From: Nautilus pompilius
Lineage: Eukaryota; Mollusca; Cephalopoda; Nautilida; Nautilidae
Assembly: GCA_018389105.1 (NCBI GenBank)
Contig: JACATO010001028.1
Coordinates: 186,001 to 250,000, forward strand
Length of the DNA stretch: 64,000 nt
Reading direction: 5' to 3'
How positions within the stretch are numbered: the stretch's first letter is position 1; each line of letters starts with the position of its first letter. The notes beneath the pieces were generated by a model that was given only the letters and a program-made list of their open reading frames with translations, made no database searches and had not been told where the DNA came from. A program made the position numbers and the translations under genes. Positions 1 through 8,190 of this stretch are shown here, piece by piece.

Positions 1-738
1 CTTTGAAGCCTCTGACATCAGCACTAAGGGGCCCAGTGATCAGTTATGCCCGAGGGCCTATAATACTCTCAGTCCGCTTCTGAACAAGAATATTACATAC
101 AGAGCCAAAATAACTGGTCTGTAATATTCCATCTAGAGATTACACAGAACCAATCAAATAATGTTAGATACACACTTATTTATGCCTAAGCTAGCTGAGA
201 TTTTGAGAGCAAAAGTTAAACCACATGATTTCATGTGTAGCTGACTAAAAACCGAATAATTTTTCAGTTCATATTATTCCTTGTGCATCCATCTATCTTC
301 TAGTTTGTAACAGACTTTAAAGATAAACAGATCTGTTAAGTAGCCTAGGTCTCTCATTTTTTAAAAAAAGTTAAAAATTATCATGTCTGGTTCATTTTCA
401 GTGATGTAAGAGACTATAAACAATTTTGTTTATAAAAGGCAATGTTTTTAAGAGACCAGTCCACACATATCTACTGTCTAGAGTATACTGCACAGTTTAG
501 TCTTTAGCCATTGTTGACCTTAGGCCAAGGGTTCAGGGGAGTTACCAACAGAGAGCAAGCTAAACTGCAGCTTATCGGCCATCTTTCTCTATTGTGACGT
601 GCGTGAGAGGACCCTAAAGTAGAGAGGGACCCACAGCTAATTAGAAATATCTCAGCCTGCTGATGTAGTGGAACAATTACGAAATTTAAAGCATCAGAAC
701 AAGAATAATTGTGGCAATGTGAGGCAGCATATACTTAC
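1..738 (-). other. Intron of the d4/DPF gene, 3' end beyond the window
   Basis: AT-rich sequence after the GTAAGT donor at 733-738. I looked for PHD-finger coding (CxxC...C..C, WxC) on the minus strand and found none. A YY1-like GCCATCTT lies near 552. Nothing else is supported. Confidence 0.7.
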
Positions 739-858
739 TTGGGGGTTTGTGAGCAGGCGGAGAAGGGGTACAGTTATCGTCCACATCCAGCATCCCGTTG
801 TGAAAGTGCGTGTAGTGATATGCCAAGCCAGGCCGGGTTTTGTACCGAGCTCCACAGG
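739..858 (-). CDS. d4: d4/DPF exon e: C2H2 Kruppel-type zinc finger
   Basis: This 120-nt exon (acceptor CTCTGTTTCACAG, donor CCCCCAA|GTAAGT) enters and leaves in phase 1. It reads CGARYKTRPGLAYHYTHFHN followed by GMLDVDDNCTPSPPAHKPP. With the previous exon it forms a C-x2-C-x12-H-x4-H finger with the near-invariant RYKTRPGL core of DPF proteins. It is the last exon of the gene inside the window. The remaining PHD-encoding exons lie to the left. Confidence 0.95.
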
Positions 859-3800
859 CTGTGAAACAGAGAGGTGTTAAAGTTACTAGTTTCTTTTCTA
901 ATGCACAGGTGAGAACTATTTTATCATCAGCATTTTAAATCGCAATTTTTTAAAAAAGAAAAATAATAGTGTTTCTAATTTATGCAAAAACATGCAGCCA
1001 GTTATTCAAATTTGTGCAACTTTTAAGTTCTATCTTTGCTGCTTCCCATCAGGTCCTGTACTAGTGTTCCACATCCAACTAATTTACTGCCTTATTCTCA
1101 TTCACAGAGTCAAACACAGATAGCTAAAAGAAAAACTATATTTTCTAAAAAGAAATGGAATAACTGTTCATGTCCAAACTTAACTTTTTACTTCAGAGTC
1201 TAAAATAAAACCAGAGCAAGTTTCATCGATCACTTAGTTTTCCAAACTTTATTCAGTGTAAACCAGGCATGCTCATATACACAGTTACAATGCATTGGGT
1301 TTCATAGAATGTTTTTTCTAGCTTCACAAATTAACAACAAACCTGAGGAAAAAAAATTTCCATAGTATAGTGCATGACAAAAGATGATACTAGATCATTT
1401 GTTAAAATTTGCAGGTATACAGGAGTGTTTTGCTTATCCTTTAACTTACTTTTACAGCAGAGTCTCAAATTATTTCAGCCCGTATTCACATTCAGAGAAA
1501 ACTCAAAGTTCGGCAACAGCAGCTAGATTATTTCTTCTTCCCTTCCAGCCAACAACCACCAGTTAAAAAGCTGCTACTAACTAAATTACTACGGATTAGG
1601 TGAATTTTGGGTGCATTTATCGATGCTTGGCTTTGGATAGCAGTTACAATACTCTCTCATTAAGTTGATTCTCACTCATATTCTTTAGTAATAAAAAGCA
1701 ACAATAAACACTTGTCATCAGTAGAGCTGCTGCAAATAAGATTAGGAATATCAAAAGTCTAACTTATCAGATTTTTAAGCAGCAAAGAAAAACTAACTTG
1801 CAGAACCTACTCCCCAACCTAAAAAAAAGGGATATATTAGTATTCACATGGGATGAAGAAGATTTACTGCAAAATCAGGAAAATAATAGCATCTATGGAA
1901 AACATTTTCCAACATACCTTCACAGCAATATGGCTTATCTTTATCATCAATAGGTGTTGTTTCTTTATCTGCATTTTTTCTTCTGCCCCTTCCCTGGTTA
2001 AAAACAAGCCATCAGCATCATATATTATCCAGATATCCTAAAACACTCTTGTCATCACCTCAACTCAATCTGAGCACAAAGAAATATTTATTCAATATTC
2101 TACATTTGGACAGCTTTCACCAAGTCTAGTATTTACATCTGTAATCTCTAGTTGTTTTATTACCTATATACTTAAGAATTTTAACACACACATGCATCAG
2201 CATTTATTTTAAGTACATTTCTTGGGCTTGTGACTAGTTAAATAAGATAAGTTGCAAGACAACCTGTCAAAGCCACACAATTCTTGATTTTATTTTTCTC
2301 AACAATCCTACCATCTACCTATATGTATGTAAAGTTTTTCATTTACAGAAATAAAAAAAGACATTCAAAAGAAGCAGGATAAGCACCCTCCTCTTTTTTT
2401 TCTTGATAGTTTCTTCGTAATCGCTGATGTCTGACTGATCGTCAACCAGTTCTCCAGTGTCTGGTGGTTCGCTGATATTTTCAACGTCTTCGTACCACCG
2501 ATCTTTACTGTTTTCACTTTTCAAGTCTTCTCTATCGTCGTCGTCTCTGCGAACTGCAGGGTTTTCAACAGCACTTATTTGATGCATATCTAACAGGAAA
2601 GAAAAGCAGCAGCAAGAGTATTTCAAAAGGCCAGATATAAACAAGAAGGAACAGCAGTCAAATGTCTAATGCATACGTGACAAATTCTGAAAATGAATGG
2701 TAAGGTCTGAAATGTATTTAGAAAGAGAGAGAACCTAACAATAAGAGTTTAAATCCAGATATACAGCTGGTAGTCAGACTACTGGAGCGCTAAAACTGAG
2801 GGTGACTCTCAATTTGGTGTACCTCTTTGGCATGGTTTCCGTGCACATCTGAAAACAAAGAAATTTAGTAAGGATTTTCCTGCCAAATCCAGAAGAGCCA
2901 GGCCCCTCATGGCACAAGATAGGCAACACTCTCTAGTGGATAACTACAGCACTACATTCTCTCATTAAGGTTGACTCCATTATAGATATTGGTGTACAAT
3001 ACAACAACAAATCCAGTTATCTGCAGTTAAGAAAGGAAACATCATTTTTCTGCAGTAAAACAGCACAGTAAATTAAAACGAACAATTTCTGTTACAGATG
3101 CACCTCAAGGTCACCACTGTTAAGGGAAAACTACTTCCAAATCAAATATTCACAAGCCTAGAATGTAAGTGGAATAGTTTACAAGAAGTTTTTTAAGCGC
3201 TACTCATAGATTAGTGTTATATTGAGAAAAATGCTAGAAATTGTCAAATCTTCTTTGTAGTTTGTTTCATTTGGTTGCTAAGATCATGCATAAACATATC
3301 TATGTAATGTAACAGCCTGGATATAAGTATCCAAAACACCGAAGAACTTGGATTACATTCAAACTGGATTCTATTACCAGGAGAGCAAATACCACAAAGT
3401 GTGTAGTGTTCATCTTATTAAGGGTGAATGCATTTCCTTCTTTCTGAAACAGGATCTACTTTGAACTTTTACAAAAGGTTCTCACAACTGCAATAACTCA
3501 AACAATGAGTTATAGAATTAATTTGTTTCATTTAAGGGAACCATTACATTATTGACACAAATCTTAAATCTATACTTAATTAGTAAACAGAATTGTCTCT
3601 TCATTGTTCATCAGCATATCTACATTTCCTATAAACATTCTTTTGCATCAATAACATTGTTTTCCACATAAAATGAAATGTAAATGAAAATTTGCACCAA
3701 CAGCTGTCCCTTAAGTTGCTGCCAAAAATTTTCATGTGATCAATGATCCTCTATAATGGACTCTACAGATAGTTAATGAATGCCAATCTATCACGTATAC

Positions 3801-4913
3801 AACACCCTTCTTCATCTAAATGAAAGTTCAGCTTGTTTAGTAAGCCCACTATTTACCTCTCCATTACAGACTGGAATTTTGGATGTTTCATGCCGAAATA
3901 CCATATCAATCTATTGGAAAAATAGTGCATGTGCAAAAATCAGATGGTGCCTTGTCAACTAAAAGTTTTTTTTAAATTTTCCCCAGTCAAAATAAGGGGA
4001 GAGAACCAAAAGCGTCTTCAAAGCACACATTCACAACTTCATCAATGAAAGTTAGCTGTAGTATGCAAACTAAATGTATATTAGTCATATTTCTTGGAAA
4101 GGATGTTGTATTTTTAGTACAGAGACTTAAATTAAGCAGTTTAGTACACTCTTAAGATTTTCTTTAATTTCTATTTCTAAGATAATTCTTCTTTCATCAC
4201 CTGAAGCTATCAGTACTTACTGTAAAAACAAAACAAAATGAATTTTATGTCAGCCAGATTTTGAAAATTAGATTAATGTACGACAAAAATTGAGATGTAT
4301 CAACTTAAAATTAAACTCACAGTCACAGAAAAATATTAAAGTAGTAGTTAATTTTCAAGATGTCAGCTTTAATAACTGTTAGCCATATTAAAAGCTTCTT
4401 GTTTACAAAATATTTTCATACCTGCTTCACCAGTTTCGATATCACCAGCTCTTGCTATTCGAACTTCTGTGGTAAAAAATGGCCGTTTCTTCTTTTTCCA
4501 TCTTTTAGCTGGATAGGAATACAACTGACCATAGTTTTCACCTTTATAAAGACAAAAAGGGTAAATAAATTTACAATTCTGTTTTTTAATATAAATAAGA
4601 GAAACTAAAATCAAAATAAAGAGCATCAGTCTGAAGGAATTAAACAGCCATTTCCAGAATTTTTAATAGTCATTCACTTACGTATTTACATTTTTTTTTT
4701 TCCTTTTCATCTTTTAAAGAAGGGCAAACAATAGAACAAAAGGATCTACCTGGCTGTCGATCTGTATAAAGCTGCCAAAGATTTGTATGATTCTGAGCCA
4801 CCCCTGTCTGTGAATCAAGAAATGGCTGGCGCATTTTCCTCTCAAAGGAAAGTCTTGTATTGAAGCTCGCCGAATGCTCTGTAGCTTCCTTTAAGAACTG
4901 TTCGTTCATAATG
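739..4913 (-). CDS. d4: d4/DPF family gene (BAF45-type, double PHD finger), 5' part only
   Basis: Five exons on the minus strand (4750-4913, 4422-4541, 2387-2589, 1918-1993, 739-858) join with matching phases 1, 1, 0, 1. The product starts with the Requiem/DPF N-terminal domain (NTRLSFERKMRQPFLDSQTG in the first exon, YSYPAKRWKKKKRP in the second). An acidic linker and a KKKKRR/GRGRR basic stretch follow, then one C2H2 finger (CEAC, RYKTRPGLAYHYTHFH). This order is diagnostic of DPF1/2/3 and Drosophila d4. Family members are subunits of the SWI/SNF (BAF) chromatin remodeller in the nucleus and read acetylated H3 with C-terminal PHD fingers. The PHD exons are absent here and must lie beyond base 1. 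The first recognised exon has an ATG at 4907-4909, but relatives carry about 10 more N-terminal residues, so a further 5' exon is likely. Family assignment is very secure; exact start is not. Confidence 0.93.
859..1917 (-). other. Intron between d4/DPF exons d and e
   Basis: AT-rich and CpG-poor. No open frame, repeat or RNA gene stands out. Several poly-T tracts are present on the sense strand, as is common for introns. Confidence 0.75.
1918..1993 (-). CDS. d4: d4/DPF exon d: linker into the C2H2 finger
   Basis: This 76-nt exon (acceptor TTTTTAACCAG, donor GAAG|GTATGTT) enters in phase 0 and leaves in phase 1. It reads GRGRRKNADKETTPIDDKDK then PYCCE. The KPYxC motif matches KPYACDIC of vertebrate DPF2. 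The split codon joins to the next exon to give PYCCEACG, so the zinc-binding pair of cysteines spans the intron. Confidence 0.93.
1994..2386 (-). other. Intron between d4/DPF exons c and d
   Basis: A 393-bp AT-rich intron bounded by GTGCTT (donor) and AACCAG (acceptor). No internal feature is seen. Confidence 0.75.
2387..2589 (-). CDS. d4: d4/DPF exon c: acidic and basic linker
   Basis: This 203-nt exon (acceptor CCTGTTAG, donor AGGAGG|GTGCTT) enters in phase 1 and leaves in phase 0. It encodes a low-conservation acidic linker (RRDDDDREDLKS, then EPPDTGELVDDQSDISDYEE) ending in a basic IKKKKRR stretch. Vertebrate DPF2 has a comparable acidic run followed by KRRGKGKSKGK before the zinc finger. 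CpGs are dense here compared with the surrounding introns, as expected for a constrained exon. The donor is the weakest splice site in the model, but its phase fits the next exon. Confidence 0.85.
2823..2848 (-). CDS. d4: Candidate d4/DPF micro-exon 2 (26 nt)
   Basis: The branch-like CTTACTAAA and acceptor TTTCTTTGTTTTCAG are textbook, and the donor is AAAGAG|GTACAC. Alone this segment would shift the frame. After the 19-nt candidate it reads about C-A-R-K-P-C-Q-R and restores phase 1 for exon c. The pair adds 45 nt (15 codons) between exons b and c. Confidence 0.5.
4201..4219 (-). CDS. d4: Candidate d4/DPF micro-exon 1 (19 nt)
   Basis: A strong polypyrimidine acceptor (TTTTGTTTTTACAG) is followed 19 nt later by a donor (CTTCAG|GTGATG). 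Entered in phase 1 from exon b, it reads V-S-T-D-S-F and leaves in phase 2. That is the phase the 26-nt candidate at 2823-2848 needs to return to phase 1 for exon c. The splice signals are visible; use in a transcript is inferred. Confidence 0.45.
4422..4541 (-). CDS. d4: d4/DPF exon b: YSYPAKRW segment
   Basis: This 120-nt exon enters and leaves in phase 1. It reads GENYGQLYSYPAKRWKKKKR followed by a divergent, charged tail ending GDIETGEA. GQLYSYPARRWRKKRR is the matching segment in vertebrate DPF2, so the assignment is secure. The acceptor is TTTATAAAG and the donor is GCAG|GTATGA. The exon can splice directly to exon c in frame, or through two candidate micro-exons. Confidence 0.92.
4750..4913 (-). 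CDS. d4: d4/DPF exon a: Requiem/DPF N-terminal domain
   Basis: This 164-nt exon is flanked by an acceptor (TTTTTGAAAG) and a donor (CCAG|GTAGAT). It reads NEQFLKEATEHSASFNTRLS, then RQPFLDSQTGVAQ and ends at DRQPG with one base carried over (phase 1). FLDSQTGVAQ is the signature of the family's N-terminal domain. The exon begins with one base completing a split codon, then Ile-Met. The Met could be the start, with A at -3. The family's usual V-x-N-V-V-K residues before this point are missing, which suggests an unseen upstream exon. Confidence 0.93.
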
Positions 4914-6119
4914 CTTTCAAAAATAAAAATATTAATACAAAACAATTAATTTTATCATCAGTAAATGGTTTTTAAAGAGTGATATGTCTCTATATATTTC
5001 AGTCTCTTTTTGTCATTGTTTAAACTATATGGCAAATAAACCACAATGTGATACAGATGGGGTTGAGGAAAATGGCATGTGCAGTGTTATAGAACACATC
5101 ATATAGAAAACAAATAGAAACAGCAATATTGGCTGCTACTTTCCCCCATGGGCCTAGAAGTACAAAAATTAATCAGCTAGAAAGCAGTCAAGGTAAACAA
5201 AACAATGTCACACACAGAGAGCTTTCACCTGACCAACTAAACAAGCTGCTTATCAAAGCAAAATACTAAAACACCAAGAGAAAAGAAGTAATATCAATCC
5301 TTCATTTTCTGTAACTGAACAGGCTTTACTAACTTTTTGTTGGAACTTCTTGATGCATGGCTAAACAATCTTGTGAGAAATAGTGAGGAGGTCTTAAGTC
5401 CTTATGAAGACAACAGCCACTCAGGCAAGTCAATAAAATGAGAGAGAGCAGCTGGAATAAGTGAAGCAACATGCTTAAATAAAACAGGACAATAACGAAA
5501 GGTGCTGCTGCTTTCCAATATCAAACAAATCTTCTTCTTCACTTTTGGATCAAGTGTTCTTAGTCCAACAAAGTTAATTCCATCTATGCAACTACAGAAG
5601 CAAATTAAAGCAAACTACATGCAATATGTCAGATACTTCTTTTAGTTTAGCTTAACCATGAACAGGGCAGCATGCAGATAGTAGAGATGCTGTCATCATT
5701 AAGTTTAGCAGAAGCACAAATTTTAACAGCAGACTATTTTAACATAGTTCAGATTAATGAGATCCCACTGAACCCCACCACCCCTGCTTTCTTTGCCACA
5801 TTCTTATAGATGGGTACGAGTTTTTTAAAATGTTTGGCTAGTGTGTCTTTAAGGGGCAGAGCATTGTAACTTAGTCCAATGAAAACACTAAATCTTTTAA
5901 TAAAGAAGCAATTAGTTATGTTGGCTATGAAATAATCAGTAGTGACAAACATGAAAATTGGCAGAAATAGATTTTGAACATTACTTAATATCCATGACAA
6001 CATAGTCAACTGTATGACATCTGTATCTATAAATGAAATAATGTCACAAACCACCTGAGATGCAGAAAGCATCTGTAGTGGTCAGCTTGCCCTGGCATGC
6101 ATCCTATCCTGAGTACAGA
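4914..6119 (-). other. Intron or 5' flank upstream of d4/DPF exon a
   Basis: AT-rich, CpG-poor sequence. A roughly 100-codon open stretch at 5749-6072 on the minus strand matches nothing I recognise and sits in low-GC DNA, so I do not call it. It is just downstream of the transposase fossil and could be part of the same old insertion. Confidence 0.6.
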
Positions 6120-6735
6120 AAGGTTAACTTGCATTACCTCTGCGGCAGTGCTGCAGGAAGCTGATAATGGGTACGTAGTACAATGTTATCCTGGCAAAGA
6201 CAATGCCCTAGCAGATCTCAAACATGTTCAACAGGATTGAAATCAAGAGATAAAGATGGCCAATTAAGTACATTTACATTGCACTGCTGGAGTGTTAGTC
6301 CATGTTGGAAAAAGAGAACCAAGCCCAAAGTTTTGTAAACATACTTTTGGGCTGTCAGATTCTAGTTCAGAACCATTAGCAGCTGATTATCATGTGGATG
6401 GTGGTCCTGCCATCAGCAAATGACAAAACTAATTGCAAATCATCTGAGAAAATAGCATTAGTCTAAAATTGAGTTATTGAGTATATATCTTTACAAACTG
6501 TTAATGTGCACAACAATGCTGTTCAGTCAGGAATGGCCATACTGCATACTGTTCTATACTTCTACCTCAATCCTCAAATAATTAAAATCAGATGCAATAG
6601 TAAACCTAGTGTTCTTACAGTCACTGTTAAGATAGATTTCATAGATAACACAGCCATAACTGTCTGTTTTAATGCTGGCATCAGAACACATTTGGCCATG
6701 CCTAGTGTTGCCTATAGCTTTGCAATGTGATACAC
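6120..6735 (-). mobile_element. Decayed Tc1-like (Tc1/mariner) transposase fossil
   Basis: On the minus strand, 6221-6262 reads WPSLSLDFNPVEHV, followed by a stop and DLLG. This matches the WPxxSPDLNPIEHVWDxLG block around the catalytic Glu of Tc1 transposases. Further 5' the frame reads GLTLQQCNVNV, matching the FQQDNARPH block with the catalytic Asp replaced by Cys. At about 6394-6460 it reads NAIFSDDLQLVLSFADGR, matching the FSDES block with the first catalytic Asp retained. Stops and frame breaks occur between blocks, so it is dead. Inverted repeats and TA duplications were not identified, so the boundaries are approximate. Confidence 0.75.
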
Positions 6736-7140
6736 TGACTTGTGGTAGATAGGTGAATAACCAGTCAAACTGCTACTCACCCACCTTTGGGAAAAGGTCC
6801 AATGCTAATCATTTTGCTCTTCTACATAACTGGTAGCATTAGAGAGTCCTGCTGTTCATATATAATGCTGTTAACATGTTTGAAAGCAAGTATATATACA
6901 CACACAATTTAGTGGTGGCACATAATGATAATGTGTTTCTTAAAATAGTTGCTGGGTTTCTAAAAGTGTTGGGGTGTCAGAATAAAAAAAAAAACACGAA
7001 AGGCACCATGAAAGCTCCCGGGTGTTACATTACAACTGTTCATGTATATGGCTTAGAACCGGCGAGATGAGATGAGAGATGGTGGTGGAGATGGATGGCA
7101 TCTTCCATCTCCTGTTTCTCCCCCCCCCCTCTCTCCTTCC

Positions 7141-7810
7141 TTACCGGGCTCGCGCGGCGGGGCGAGTTCGCTCAACTACAGCACCTTCAGCAGTAATTAT
7201 AGGGAGGGCCGGACGACCGGGACCCCTCCGGTCCGTCGGGCTGGGTCTTCGAGGACCCGATCTCCAGGCCCAATAAGCCTCACCAACTCTCCCCCCCCCT
7301 CTATCCTTCCTTACCGGGCTCGCGCGGCGGGGCGAGTTCGCTCAACTACAGCACCTTCAGCAGTAATTAGAGGGGGGGCCGGACGACCGGGACCCCTCCG
7401 GTCCGTCGGGCTGGGTCTTCGAGGACCCGATCTCCAGGCCCAATAAGCCTCACCAACTCTCCCCCCCCCTCTATCCTTCCTTACCGGGCTCGCGCGGCGG
7501 GGCGAGTTCGCTCAACTACAGAACCTTCAGCAGTAATTAGAGGGAGGGCCGGACGACCGGGACCCCTCCGGTCCGTCGGGCTGGGTCTTCGAGGACCCGA
7601 TCTCCGGGCCCAATAAGCCTCACCAACTCTCCCCCCCCATCTATCCTTCCTTACCGGGCTCGCGCGGCGGGGCGAGTTCCCTCAACTACAGCACCTTCAG
7701 CAGTAATTAGAGGGGGGGCCGGACGATCGGGACCCCTCCGGTCCGTCGGGCTGGGTCTTCGAGGACCCGATCTCCAGGCCCAATAAGCCTCACCAACTCT
7801 CCCCCCTCCC
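7141..7810. repeat. Four-copy 170-bp GC-rich tandem repeat
   Basis: TTACCGGGCTCGCGCGGCGG recurs at 7141, 7311, 7481 and 7651, exactly 170 bp apart, and the last copy runs to about 7800. Copies are nearly identical. Each contains the hairpin GGGTCTTCGAGGACCC and a GACCGG/CCGGTC inverted pair. Copies 1 and 3 carry AGGGAGGGCC where copies 2 and 4 carry AGGGGGGGCC, suggesting a 340-bp dimer unit. The apparent open frames through it change between copies and are not genes. It lies beside the candidate d4/DPF promoter. Confidence 0.95.
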
Positions 7811-7849
7811 CCACCGAGGTCCCCGAGCGTCGTCTCCCAATAAAAGTTC

Positions 7850-8080
7850 TGCGCCGGCGCAAACAAAAACACACAGAACAACTAAAAGGAGGTTGGATGG
7901 GGTGGGGAGAGACGACGACAACAACAACAACAACAAAAAAGGGGGTGGGGAGAAGGGGAGGGGGGGTCCCTCCACTCCCCGGCAACAATAAGAGCCAAAC
8001 CAACCTCTTGCGATAGGAACATCTTGTACATTTTCCCGGATGTGACGCAGAGGAAAGAATTACTGGCGCATGCGCTAAAA
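7850..8080 (-). promoter_or_regulatory. Candidate TATA-less promoter of the d4/DPF gene
   Basis: A perfect palindrome GCGCATGCGC (8066-8075, in context GGCGCATGCGCT) matches the NRF-1 consensus, a hallmark of ubiquitous TATA-less promoters. Nearby on the minus strand are GCGTCAC and ATCCGGGAAA (ETS-like). About 30 bp further down lies CAAGAG|GTTGGT, a possible first-exon donor. A 12-bp palindrome TGCGCCGGCGCA sits at 7850-7861. CpG density rises sharply here. Location upstream of exon a and composition support a promoter; no start site is proven. Confidence 0.4.
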
Positions 8081-8137
8081 ACAAAAAACAACAACAACAA
8101 CAAAACCAACAAGATGGTTATGCATAGGGAGAGAATT

Positions 8138-8190
8138 ACTACTACTACTAATAATAATAATAATAATAATAATAATATAATAATAATAAT
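8138..8190. repeat. ACT/AAT microsatellite
   Basis: Four ACT units pass into about 14 AAT units with one interruption. An AAC run lies just upstream at 8087-8103. Confidence 0.95.

Larger units (their letters stand above)
2590..4421 (-). other. Intron(s) between d4/DPF exons b and c
   Basis: A long AT-rich interval of about 1.8 kb. It contains the two frame-matched micro-exon candidates (4201-4219 and 2823-2848). Nothing else is supported. Confidence 0.75.

Noticed and set aside
7072..7446. Proline/arginine-rich frame across the 170-bp repeat
   Set aside because: The frame differs between copies because 170 is not a multiple of three, so it is not a coding repeat.
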